Origin: Bryum argenteum
Taxonomy: Eukaryota; Streptophyta; Bryopsida; Bryales; Bryaceae
Length of the DNA: 64,000 nucleotides
Direction: 5' to 3'
Assembly: GCA_037043015.1 (NCBI GenBank)
Contig: CM073324.1
Location: 13,723,013 to 13,787,012 of the forward strand
The notes under the pieces were generated by a model, which had not been told where the DNA came from, did no database searches, and saw only the letters and a list, made by a program, of their open reading frames with translations. Shown piece by piece: positions 24,686 to 35,537 of this stretch; the first letter of the stretch is position 1, and the number at the start of each line of letters is the position of its first letter. The position numbers and the translations under genes are program-made.

Positions 24686-24899
24686 CGGTGATCCAAGCAC
24701 AAGGGAGTCCTCTCAGGCAACCAATGGCAGGATATGGGTGATGGTACGGGAAGTGAGAGAGAGAGAGGGAGAGAGAGCATGATATGTGTGCCAGAAGCTC
24801 CACGCCAGAAAACTCGGATCCCTTGCACGGGCGGGGCGGGCCGGGCCATCCTAGTCACGGAGAGGGATGGATGGTTTCACCACGGCGGATGTAATTGCT

Positions 24900-25060
24900 A
24901 CTTGAGAGCTGCCATGTCCATCTCCAGGTCCACCATGCGCACCCGCCGCAGCACCCCATCCGGGCCCCACGTAGCCCCCGGATGCCCCGTTCCCCGAGAT
25001 GCCTTTTGGACGAGCCCATAATTGCCATTTCCTTTCCACAAAAGCAACGCTGTAGTTTCG
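24900..25060 (-). pseudogene. GC-rich exon-like fragment, unrecognised
   Basis: On the minus strand this patch encodes NGNYGLVQKASRGTGHPGA, then TWGPDGVLRRVRMVDLEMDM. G/C is frequent at third positions, unlike the AT-rich surroundings. It looks like a stranded exon of a cellular gene. No family is recognised and the flanks are repeats. Confidence 0.35.
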
Positions 25061-25303
25061 GAGCCGCGCAACCCGTACACTATACATAAAAATGACCTGA
25101 TGATACAATGACCCTCCCTAGAGACTACCTTTATGGTTGCTGTTGACTTTGGGCAGCAATTTTTGGGGCCGTAAAAAAAGGGGAAAAAGTCGGTTCTATT
25201 GACTATGTGACTTCTGAAGTGAAACCTCACACACAAACACAAAACCTTGACTATGTAAATGATTAGATGGTGTAAAAGTACCACATTGGAACAATCTATG
25301 TTG

Positions 25304-25482
25304 TAAGGGACGCTTTACAAGTGGAGTCAAGCTAAGCATGGGGCCGCAAGAGAGGAAGTATGATTGGTCCACTACTTGTAGTTCAAAAAAATAAAAATAA
25401 ATTACTGATTACGTTGAGAGGATTTTTGTTCTCTATGTGCGGACCCATGTATGGCTTCACTCCCGGTGTAAAGCGTCCCTAA
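25304..25482. mobile_element. PIF/Harbinger-like MITE (TAA duplication)
   Basis: The ends GGGACGCTTTACA and TGTAAAGCGTCCC are perfect inverted repeats flanked by TAA (25304-25306 and 25480-25482). Three-base TAA/TTA duplications are typical of PIF/Harbinger. A longer relative is at 41956-42432. Confidence 0.8.
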
Positions 25483-26224
25483 GTATGCTTGTGAGCATTT
25501 GAGCAGAAAAAACCTAGTGTCATAGGAGGATTATAGTTTCCGATGTCCTCTGCTCTACATGTTTATATTCTTACATAGGTATCTCACTTATTCATCTTTT
25601 AGCGAACAAACACACATTCAATTAGGAAATCAAATATTTTGTTTCAAAAGCACTCAATTGTGATCCTACTTTTGTGACTATAGGACTTCCCAAGAATGTC
25701 TATGATTGAACTAACAAGATATCAAGATCATCCATTTACATCGATAAAAAAACTCAAATAATCAATATGTTGTATATCTTAGCTTCAACAAGCAAAGTCA
25801 AATCTTAGAGGAGAGCCTTAGAGATCTATCATAGACCCATACGCATGTGTAGGCTTCAAAATCAATATCACGTAGCTAGCAACATCCCTATATTGCATCG
25901 TGTAACAACTCGATGACCTACATAGAGGATGTAAATAATTGCACCTACGTACATGACGATCTTTCTCCGATGTTGTTGGAAAGGGCGAAAAAAAAGAAGA
26001 AGAAAAAAAAAGCGGAACATTTAGAATGTTCTCATTGAGATGTCCTTGAGAAAACAAAACCATCAAGTACTTTTGATTTTCATCAAAAGAGACAAGAATC
26101 GTTTTGGAAACTCTAGTCCTTTAATTTTCTTTGTTTTTTTCCTTGGAGGATCAAGATGGGGCAGCCATATGGGGCAGGAGCGAAAAGCATGTGATGGAAG
26201 ACGAGAGAAGAGAAGGGATCATTG

Positions 26225-26463
26225 TAAATGAGTGCTACGAGCGTTTCTCGGGGGCAAGGGAGGAGGAGAGGTAAAGAGCCTCCTAAATTTTTATTGTTTA
26301 GGTTTAAAATGCCAAGGAATACTCTTCTAAAGTAATTTGAGGCCCCCTACCCCATTTTTGAATTCAAAATTATCAAAAACGGTAGTCGGGGGGCAAAGTT
26401 AAAAATTCCAGAAAAATCCCATTGGGTGATGGGGCTCCGAGAAACGATGGTAGCACTCATTTA
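26225..26463. mobile_element. MITE G, copy 2
   Basis: The inverted ends AAATGAGTGCTACGAGCGTT and AACGATGGTAGCACTCATTT are followed inward by TCTCGGGG-like and CTCCGAGA-like blocks. Matches 24430-24685. Confidence 0.7.
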
Positions 26464-28925
26464 AGGGTGCCCGGGCAAGCGGGCGGGCGGACGGCCGGGG
26501 GGAGTCGTGTCAAAAGTGAATGACTGATGAGAATATGGCACTTTGTGTGTCCGTGTGATAATATGATATGTGTGGTACCCTTTAAAGCTGAAATTTCACG
26601 TGGAGTACTACTCAGTGCTGTTGGTGGGTACTCGATCAATATCCCCCCCCCTCCCCCACGTCTACGCACCAGAAAGGTCAACACGAACTTACAGTTGGTG
26701 AAGTGCCAATCCCATGCTCCCATTCAGCCCCCGCTTACATGCAAGTTTTAAAAAGCCCACCATGGTTTGCACACTCCGCACTCCACCGTATGAATATTTC
26801 CTATCAAGGAAACAAAGACTCATGTACGTTGCCGTAAATAGAGTGCCAACTTTGCACTTGATTCTATGCATTTTGACCCCCGAAATAAATAATAACAAGG
26901 AGGGGAAGGGCATGATATGGGTACCCCTCCAAAAAATTTATAAAACTATGTTTTTGATAAAAGAAAAAATCAAAACTTTACTCTAACCACATGGTATTAT
27001 AGGTGACATGGCTATACATGGGGTTAAAAATGGAATCTCTGGCACATAAATAATGAATTACACATAGGTCGCACATAGTGAGACATGTCTTAGTGGTACC
27101 CATATCGTGCCCTTGCCCACGAAACATAAGATGGAAACTAGGAAGGTTTGATAGAATGAATTTTTTTAAGATGGGTGCGTCAATCTTTAGGAAAGCCAAG
27201 TATTCTCAACATACAATTTTTAAAAAATATTCCTAGCTACTAGCAAGAAATTTTAGCTAAAGTTCCTTCATATGATTTAGGGCTATGGGAATATTGATGT
27301 TGATGTTCAGAAGGAATTGTCTTCGAGTGGTATTGCAAGAGGGTTATGGGGGCTTCATGTAAGTCATAAAGATGCACTTTACGAAGAAATAATATACAAA
27401 ATTGTGTGCTTTCCTCATATGCACAATAAAAACCCAAAAGTTCTCTATATAAGGAAAAATAATCATATGAACCTCTCCATTCTTTTGGGGTATAGAGCTC
27501 AAGGTATATCTAATTTTCACAATTGATTTTGGAATTCCTTGAATGTCGAGGGTGTAAAGGATGAAAGCATGATGAGATCGGAAAATCTGAGATTGTCAGC
27601 AATAACTTTCTCGTATTTTGTGCTAAAGGCAAGATCTACATCACATGGGAAAGTTTGATATATCTCGGTCACATGGGAAAGTATGATATATCATGGCCCT
27701 AGCTTCGATCTATTTTGAGCTTTTTGCTCTTTTTTATCTACATGAGTGGACGACCCCCCGTCCGGGCATACCGAACTAAAGCGCAATAGATGAATGGACT
27801 TTTTAAACTAGAAAGCGAGAATATCAGCTACATGAGGATAGGACAAGGAAGTGGAAAGACCTCATGACATTTTTCAATCAGTGTTGCAAGGTCCCGCACC
27901 CTCCTATCCATTTGGAAACTTTAGTCCAATGCTTGGATGATGGATTTTAACTTGTAGTGTCCCAAACGATCATTTTTGGGAATTTGTGAATCTTAAAGAA
28001 TTACCGTGCTCGATTATTATTATTTTTATTTTTTTTTTAATTTTTTTTTTTTTGGTGTGGAGTAGAAATTTGGTGAGTTAAGTTACAAGTATAATTTACG
28101 AAACTTCATTTGAGTTTGTAGTTTTTTTTGTAGACACAAAAAGGGCAAGATTAATCGCCGGCAAGATAGAGATTGAATCGAATAGAGATTGTATTTTGGT
28201 GTTAATAATGAGGTGGGCAACAACTTCCAATGACTAGCATTGAAGTGTTAATATAAGGTGGGCAACAACTCCAAATGCATACCATTGAATCACAAGGGCA
28301 CAATGGGTGTAAAGATCATGTGCAATTCTCTTAGTTGATCTTCAAGATTCTTAGTCAGGAGAGGCCATTCTATTTAGAGTGAATGATGTATCAAACAAGG
28401 ATTTGAAAATGGAGATGATAGTGTTAGATGGTTGCTCTGTAGTTCACTAAGTGTTAGAGTGGAAGTCAAATGTAGGTTCTCTTCAAGTGACCCTTTATTT
28501 TGCACTTGCTCAAATCATTTTTGTGCTTTCTAGTATTTTCATAAAGTGTTGCTTTTTGTATACGTCTACCTATTGGAAGCCTCACGGATCCAAATCATTG
28601 AGCTTGCTATCATAATGTAAATAATATCCTAAGTGAGCAAGACAATCCATAAAGTCTTTACATGTCATTGTCAACAGGAAATGAACGGTGAAGCTATGCT
28701 AATTTCAGAAGGAGAGATATTAACAAAGTTTCTAAGCCTTGTGACTACATTCTAGGGATATTCATGTAATTAGAGTGAACATTGAAGACATGTATAGTTA
28801 TTTGTAGGTTTGCATCTCTAACTTCTCAAATCAATTTGCGGTTTAGCAAAATAAAATCAACTATAATAAGGCTTTAGGATTATTTTTAATAACTCAAACA
28901 TCCCTACCTATCCAAATCTAAACTT
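26464..28925. other. Intergenic DNA, no supported gene
   Basis: AT-rich DNA with a C-tract near 26642 and a short GC-rich patch at 26470-26510. No domain-bearing frame or repeat end was recognised. T-rich runs lie at 28020-28052. Confidence 0.35.
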
Positions 28926-29194
28926 TTGACCCCTAAAGCAACAAAAGCCTGAATCGGGTCAATTTTCCCAAAAAAAGAAATGCAATTTTTTCAAAATACG
29001 GAACTTTGATTGAATATATCTCACAACCTGTACGGTAAAATCCAATGAAATTGTTTAGGAATAAACTAATTAGATGGTTATTGAGAAGATCCTACGGTTG
29101 GAATTTTCAAAACCAAACCTCAAAAGAAATTATACAGTGATTTCAGAAACACATATTCACTAGTCAGTGTAGAGCAATATGCTTTAGGGGTTCA
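28926..29194. mobile_element. piggyBac-type MITE, family B relative (261 bp), inverted
   Basis: Termini CCCCTAAAGCA (28930) and TGCTTTAGGGG (ending 29190). The flanks TTGA and TTCA each differ from TTAA by one base. The interior carries the reverse complement of the AACCGTAGGATC motif (GATCCTACGGTTGG). The length equals that of family B. Confidence 0.7.
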
Positions 29195-29494
29195 CCCTAA
29201 AGTGGACTAAGGCCATATTGTGGTCGTTTGGAGTTTGGTCAGCTCCTTGTGATTTGTACAAAGAACTCAATTCTATTTTTTTCAAACTTTTATGATTCTA
29301 GTTGATTCTAGAGACTAACCTGCTTCTGGTTCTATATTTATAGCCTAATTTAGCCATATATTTGTGTATTATAGTATTTTATTCTTTTTTAGAGTTTTTG
29401 AAACTTTTAATTGTGATTTTCTAGCCCCAATTATATACTGCAGTCACACTAATTTCTAACCTTAGTATTCACTTTCTAAAGCCATTCCTAATAT

Positions 29495-31294
29495 TCTGAC
29501 CACTCTATTTTCTGTCTACACTAATTAAGTGCCACCCACAGTATAAGGGCACGTCGCTACTAATTGTTGATTCCCTTCTGATAAGAAGGGATCGTTGGTG
29601 CATCAACTCACTTATTGAGCTGAATAATTCTTGATAGTAGGTGTATATAAGGAGGATAACTTCCCTTCAAAGCACACAAACCACATCTTTCTTTTAGCAT
29701 TACATTGGTATTTTTAGTTTTCTTCTACCATGTGCAGAGTACAAAGTGTAGAAATACAAAGTGTAGAATTTCAAAGCTTTTTTCTGATGTCTCTTCCTAT
29801 CTAGTGCATTGTATTAAAAGTTGCTTCCTATTAAGTCTCAAGTTGTTGTTCAAACTCCTAGGTTGTTGTTTCAAATTTGAAACTGCTGATTCCAAGTAGT
29901 GGTGTTGTGAAGGTGGTGCTCCTTCGAAGTGGTTGAGCTCTAAGTAACACTTGATTTGGTGCCACTAGTGCCTTGCCCGAGTGATTTCGTGTGCGAGGTG
30001 AAGTTCCCTTTTTGTTGCCTATGAGAATTGAAGCCTCCGTTCTGATTTCCCTAAGAACTGAAGCACCGGTTGAAGCTTGCTGAATGACCCATACTCTGTT
30101 TGGTGTAGTGGCCTTCACAATTGGTCTGATTGTTGCTGTTGAAATTGTTGCTGTGGCCGCCACGTTGCTCTGGTTGAGATTGCTGTTGAGATACTCATCG
30201 TTGCCGGACGGGAACCAGTCTATGTTGTTGCTGTTGCCATTGCCGTTGGGAAAGAAAACTCAGCCGGATGAGCCTGCGTTGAGACTACAAGAGCCAACAC
30301 AAACAAATTAAACTCTATACAACAAGAGACCGTATCAGAATACCACGATGGTTTTCTTACTTCAAAAACAGTGAAGGACGATCCTTGCTCTACACTACAC
30401 AACGGCATGTGCAATCTTAAACAAGGTCGTGAATGGTGCCATGCCTACCGTTTCCTTCTCCAGCGGCAACGACATCGACTAGTTCCGGTCTAGCAACCAT
30501 CAGCATCTCAACAACAATCTCAACCTCAACAAAAGTGGCGGCCATAGAACTAATTTCAACATCAACAATGGCACCAACAGTGGTCGCCGTGACACCAAAC
30601 AAAGTATAGGTGTGTCTGGCAAGAGAAGCTTCAATTCGCAGGGGAATCAGAAGAACAGTGGCTAGAACGGGGCTTCAGAGCTCAACCACTTCGAAGTTGC
30701 ACCACCTTCAGAGCTTCAACACCACGACTTGGAAGCAACACCACTTTTACAACTCCAACGCCACCACTTGGAGGCAACCGCACCTTCACAACTCCAACAC
30801 CACCACTTGGAAGGAGCACCAACACCTCCACTTGGAGGGAGAAATACCTTCACAACTCCAACACCATTTGGAAGCAACACCATTTTTACAGGTCTAACAC
30901 CACCACTTGCAAGGAGCAACAGCACCTTCAGAGTAACAATACCACCACTTGGAAGCAGCAAAACAAAAACTCCTCGAATTTGAACAAGCAACTTGAGATT
31001 GAAAACAATGCCGGAGAGGAAGAGACACAAGAAAAAGCCTTTGAACATATTGATGTACAAGAGAACTAAAAAATACCAATGTAATGCTAATAAAGAAAGA
31101 TGTGGTTTGTGTGCTTTGAAGGGAAGCCATCGTTCTTATATGCACATACTATCAAGAACTATTCAACTCAATAAGTGAGTTGATGCAACAACCAAAGATT
31201 CCTTCTTATGAGAAACGAATCTACAATTAGTGTGACCTGCCCATATAGTGTGGGTGGCACTTAATTAGTGTGGACAGAAAATAGAGTGGTCAGA
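29495..31294. mobile_element. 1.8 kb inverted-repeat element with long arms
   Basis: The outer ends TCTGACCACTCTATTTTCTG and CAGAAAATAGAGTGGTCAGA are perfect inverted repeats. Similarity continues inward for most of both arms: the TATA-bearing block TTCAAAGCACACAAACCACA, the GCATTACATTGGTATTTTT block, then CGAAGTGGTTGAGCTCT, then CTTTGTTTGGTGT. The arms join near 30.3-30.5 kb. The right arm (31294 to about 30520) holds about seven copies of a roughly 36-39 bp unit, where the left arm keeps about one. No target duplication is obvious. Long TIRs suggest a MULE-like element or a head-on duplication of a small gene. Confidence 0.7.
30716..31048 (-). CDS. Small putative secreted repeat protein in the inverted-repeat arm
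   Basis: The minus-strand frame from the ATG at 31048 gives about 110 residues: a signal-like start MFKGFFLCLFLSGIVFNLKL, then repeats of the type LLPSGGVGVVKV. A TATATG/CATATAAG element at 31131-31145 lies about 90 bases upstream, a reasonable core-promoter distance. An overlapping frame from ATG 31130 (MASLQSTQTTSFFISITLVF) also looks like a signal peptide but starts too near the TATA box. The matching left arm (29640-29900) keeps the TATA and leader but lost both ATG contexts. The repeat units drift out of frame. It may be an element-borne ORF or chance; no family is recognised. Confidence 0.3.
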   Translation of the reverse strand: MFKGFFLCLFLSGIVFNLKLLVQIRGVFVLLLPSGGIVTLKVLLLLASGGVRPVKMVLLPNGVGVVKVFLPPSGGVGAPSKWWCWSCEGAVASKWWRWSCKSGVASKSWC

Positions 31295-31299
31295 CAATT

Positions 31300-31860
31300 A
31301 GATTTTGATGCACCCCCCTAGCAACCAACGTAAACAAAGGCCTAAGTTGTCTGAATTTTAGTTGGAACAGGAACATCAGATTGATGAGGGAGAGAGAGAG
31401 AGGTGAACTGAATCCAAATGAGTGATATCATACAAGCAAAAAGCAACAGGGGGTTGCTTTATTCTGACATGGGGCGTCGTCCTTTTTGAAGCCAAGCCAA
31501 GCCTCATGATCGTGGTGCTATTGATCAAGCCAAGTAAAACCGATAACAGATCATGGAAGCCTGCTCATTGCACCTCATGAATGGATGGCATTTCTGCTGC
31601 TGCAGCTCAAAGCCCCATCATAATCATTGCAATGTACCCGCCCCCGCCCCCGCCCCAAAACTCCCTCTTTTGTCTCTTTGTGCACACCTCCTCCTCTCGC
31701 ACTCATTCCCTCGGCCCGCCCCCCTAGCAAACAATAATATTTTAATAATGCCGAATCCCCCGGGGCGACCGTCACTTGAATCTCCCCCCCCCATGGAAAA
31801 AAAAGGACGAGAGATCCATGCATCTCAAGTTTCCCCACCGGTCAATCATTGTGTTGTGGA
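31300..31860. other. Intergenic DNA, no supported gene
   Basis: Contains GC-rich runs (CCCCCG units at 31640-31656) and AG microsatellite at about 31388-31402. Nothing else is supported. Confidence 0.35.
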
Positions 31861-32660
31861 AACATGATGCCAATCATGTCCTTCAAATGTCAAGCTTACA
31901 TCATACGATCATCGATCGCGAGATTTACAAACATGTGTACTTATGTTATGTTATGTAGCATTTATGCATGAAAAAGAGATTCTTGAAATTGTTATTATGT
32001 AGCATTGATTCTAATAACCTATCATGATTACATTTTTATTTCTTGGAGTAGATTTCTTCTTTAGTCTCCAAGAAGGATGTTTATGATGTATGAATCTACA
32101 CTTTTAGCGAAGGCCGATCACTTGGATCTCCCCCATGGCATAAAAGAGAAAATCTGGCTTTGCGAGATGAATCCATCCCTCGCCGGTCAATCATTGTATT
32201 GTGGAAAATGATGCCCAATGATGCGCTTCAAATGTCAAGCTTACATCACACAATTGCGGGATTTACAAACATTTTTTTCTTTTCTTGGAGTGGATTTCTT
32301 CTTTAGTCTCCCAAGAAATAAGTTATGATGTACGAACGTAGTTGATCCTACACTTTTAGTGGTTGCTCAAGTGGATACTTGTTTGGTTAGAATATAAAGA
32401 ATGATGTGCTTCAAATGTCAAGCTTACATCACAGGATCAATCGCGAGATTTGCAAACATGTGCCTACTCATGTTATGTTATGTAGCCTTTATGCCCGAAA
32501 AAGGGATTCAAATATCATTGATTTGAATAGCGTATCATGATTTATTTATTTTCTTTTTTTCTTGGAGTAGATTTCTTCTTTAGTCTCCCAAGAAGGAAGT
32601 TATGATGTATGATCCTACACTCTAATTGGTTGCTCAAGTAGATACTTCGTAGCTTTTACT
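31860..32660. repeat. Imperfect tandem repeat, about three units
   Basis: CTTCAAATGTCAAGCTTACA recurs near 31880, 32227 and 32409. TTGGAGT(A/G)GATTTCTTCTTT recurs near 32043, 32285 and 32563. Two units also share ATGTTATGTTATGTAGC. Units are about 180-350 bp with indels. Confidence 0.75.
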
Positions 32661-33508
32661 TGAGGTATACATTCACAAGGTAAAGTTATTGATGTGAGTA
32701 AGAAGGAACTTATGCTTTTGGATCACTATTCAAATTTATCACAAACATTCAAAATATAATTTACAAAGATAAAAATTATAAATCATAAAATGGGACACAA
32801 CATAGTAGACTACGTAACATTCAAATTGAAAGGCCACCTTTTTATAGTGAGAGAAATAACCCATACTTGTCTAGGCCCTACAGAGGTGGAGAAGTGTGGT
32901 GTGGTTGATTGACTCACTTATTCTGCCACCAAGCTTGCAAGAGTAGGAAAGTGGCTTGAGTACACTACATTAGTTAGTGTATTTAGTATGACTCACAGTA
33001 ATTGCAAACGTCACTCTATTTATTAGAAAACTTACTTTTGTAAGAACACTACTTGTGAATTCTCACACTATTCATGAAGTATTGATGTTGTGATCTTTTG
33101 AGAGATGGATATCTGATGTGAGTAAGGAAATGAAACTTGAGATGAAAGAGATTCAAGAATTAGGTTTAGAGTTTAGGGTGATTGCACATGTAGCCGCCAT
33201 CACTAATTATCTACAAATTGATAAATAGTGTTAGAAAGGCAGTAGGGGTAAGCACACTATTAATCACCACACACTAAATACACTTTTTAGTGTAGCCACT
33301 ACACCAATAATTGCACCCCATGTGACATTTTATACCCACCTTAGGTGTAAAACATCAAACTTGGGATTTATTCATCTAATACATTCAAGCCACTTTGCTA
33401 ATAATGTTGATGAAATGAGACAATCTTGAAGAAATAATAAGTAGAAGGCTTGATGGAAACATCACACTTTTCCATCAATCATAGCTACTGGTGATCATGC
33501 ATAAAATA
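32661..33508. other. AT-rich intergenic DNA
   Basis: No gene is supported. Several AACACTA/TAGTGTT-type motifs around 33260-33300 suggest further decayed copies of the ACTACAC-end MITE group. Confidence 0.3.
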
Positions 33509-34612
33509 CACTACACAAGAATTGTTAATTAGTGCTACTGACATATTTGTGAATTGTAACACTAAATGTCACATTTCACCATAGTGTTACAACACTAATT
33601 GTCAAATCATAACACTAAATGTGAGAGCATGCAAACTTCCTTATAAGTGAAAGTGGTGCAATTGGTGACTTAAACAAAAGATTGCAGTAGTAGCTGCCAA
33701 AGTGAACACTAATCTTAAGAGAGTTGAGAAATGGTGTTTTTTTATCAAAAGTTACCCATTACACTAATCTTCACGTAACACTAATTAACCCCTAAAGGCC
33801 CAAGCGTTTTTGCAACCTCCAATCTCAAAATCTGCGATTTTTGACCACATTGTGGAGTTTGGAGTATGGCATAAATTTTTATTGTATTCTGGAACATTCA
33901 ACCGTAAGATCTTGAACCTAACTTCATCCATGATTACCATGTCAAATCTCAACCGTTGGATCTGCACCATTTGTGAGATCATAACGTTCAAAGTTGATGC
34001 AGAAATTTTTTTGTGGCTTGCCCGAAAGACATAGTCTACTTGGTGCAAAGGGAGACTTGGTGATTGTTACCCTAAACATTTTGCTAGTATTTTTTCCATG
34101 TTAGAAATCAAGTTGGCCACACCCATGCAAAATTTTAGACACTCATTCCACTTTTTGGACCTTCATACAATTTTTTTCTAGAAGGAGGCAAAAAGTACTC
34201 TAAGTGAACAAATTGGGGTTCTAATACAAATCCACCATCAACTTTTTGAATTTTTCAAAAGTGAACGGTGAAAATGTTCCTTTACACAAATCAGAGTCAT
34301 GGGGAAAAAAATTTGAAAAAAGTAAAATCTCAATTATTGACAATTTTGGAGAACATAAACACACATATGCAAATTAGTAAATGGACGGGCAACAAAGAAG
34401 AATGGGAACCCATTCTCAATCTTACGGGCCCATTGCTGGCAATATGGCAGAGCTATGAATAGCCTACTGCCACCATAAATACTTTGCCTAATATTCTATG
34501 TAGATAGCTATGACATGTGTCACTTGCAATAAAGGGAGGGCTTTCTTCCCGTTGCTCCCCACCGTTACTAAGCTCCCTAAGCTCTTTATAAGTTCCCTAT
34601 AAAAAGATGATC

Positions 34613-34866
34613 TGACAAAAAGGCCCACGCTTGCAACGACAAAGTGGATTTGACTGGCACCTTGGGGAGCCACATGAGGTGGCAGGAATTTCGTGATCTG
34701 GAAAGAGCCGAGCTGGAGGAGCTGGCCCGCCTTGCTGCCGTCCCTGGCCACCACTTGTACCGTGCAGTAGGCGCACTGATTGAAGCCCCCTTTTGCGAAG
34801 TCGTTCTCCAGGGCACAAAATAGAATTCTCCTAACTGGAGAAAGGACTCCAGGGATTGCCGAACAC
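34613..34866 (-). pseudogene. Apparently captured host-gene exon fragment inside the piggyBac
   Basis: Read on the minus strand after an acceptor-like TTTTGTAG at about 34867-34874, one frame runs AIPGVLSPVRRILFCALEND and FAKGGFNQCAYCTVQVVARD. It continues GSKAGQLLQLGSFQITKFLP through HFVVASVGLFV. Third positions are strongly G/C in the centre, and the patch is much GC-richer than the AT-rich element DNA on both sides. The frame stays open down to a stop near 34488. It lies downstream of the transposase 3' end and matches no part of transposases I know. I infer transduplication of a host exon; the donor is not recognised. Confidence 0.55.
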
Positions 34867-34934
34867 CTACAAAATCACCAAAATTTATCAATTTACAAGA
34901 ATTCTAATGTAACTAATAAAAAATAAATTATCCA

Positions 34935-35245
34935 TAAGCATAGTATTATTCATAGTATTATTACTAACTTTTGTATGTGGGGTAAAAACAAAGCAAAGAA
35001 TTATTCACAAGCAATATTCAAATTATTGTGGTGTCATTTGTTTGTGGGGTAAGAAATAAAGCAAAGTATTATTCATAACTCAACTACTATTCATATTTGT
35101 TTGTGGGATAAAAAACATAGCAAAGTATTATTCACAAGCAAAGTACTATTCATATTATTATTACTAACGTTTGTTTGTGGGGTTCGAAATAAAGCAAAGT
35201 ATTATTCACAAGGAAAGTACTATTATTCACAAGCAAAGTACTATA
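34935..35245. repeat. Short-unit repeats in the piggyBac 3' region
   Basis: Several copies of AAAGCAAAGTATTATTCA(C/T)A and ACTATTCATATTATTATTAC, each followed by GTTTGTTTGTGGGGT-like sequence, are arranged in tandem. They sit between the captured fragment and the transposase 3' end. Confidence 0.75.
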
Positions 35246-35312
35246 TGCGCAAAATGTGGGGTAACAAACTTGAGCTTCCTCTTTGTATGCAAAAAGAAAT
35301 ACTTACATTCAC

Positions 35313-35537
35313 TCACATATGGCGTTGGCGTCGTATGGCAATATCTGTGTGCCACTTCTCAAAGCAACCTCGATTGAGACACATCCATTTGTCTCCACAC
35401 TTCCGGCAGTAATAATGTGGTTCAAATTTTTGGCAAACCACACACCGACGTCGTAATTTTGTATATGTGGGTACACAAATCAATGGCGTGTTCCTTGCTC
35501 GAGGAATATCCGCGGGTGTGAATCTCTCATAGGCCAC
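35313..35537 (-). CDS. Cysteine-rich C-terminal domain of the piggyBac transposase, shifted frame
   Basis: This minus-strand frame overlaps the end of the main transposase ORF and continues it in another phase. It encodes AYERFTPADIPRARNTPLIC, then CVVCQKF...YYCRKCG...MCLNRGCFEKWH. The Cys/His spacing fits the C-terminal zinc-binding cysteine-rich domain of piggyBac transposases, which binds terminal DNA. In this frame a TGA lies just upstream (35553-35555), so the frame change must fall between about 35553 and 35480. It may be an inactivating indel, a sequencing error or a recoding site. There is no room for a normal intron. Confidence 0.8.
   Translation of the reverse strand: MAYERFTPADIPRARNTPLICVPTYTKLRRRCVVCQKFEPHYYCRKCGDKWMCLNRGCFEKWHTDIAIRRQRHM

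Noticed and set aside
31860..32660. Possible CRISPR-like regular repeat
   Set aside because: Units are long and imperfect with no short constant repeat plus unique spacers, and the genome is a plant's.
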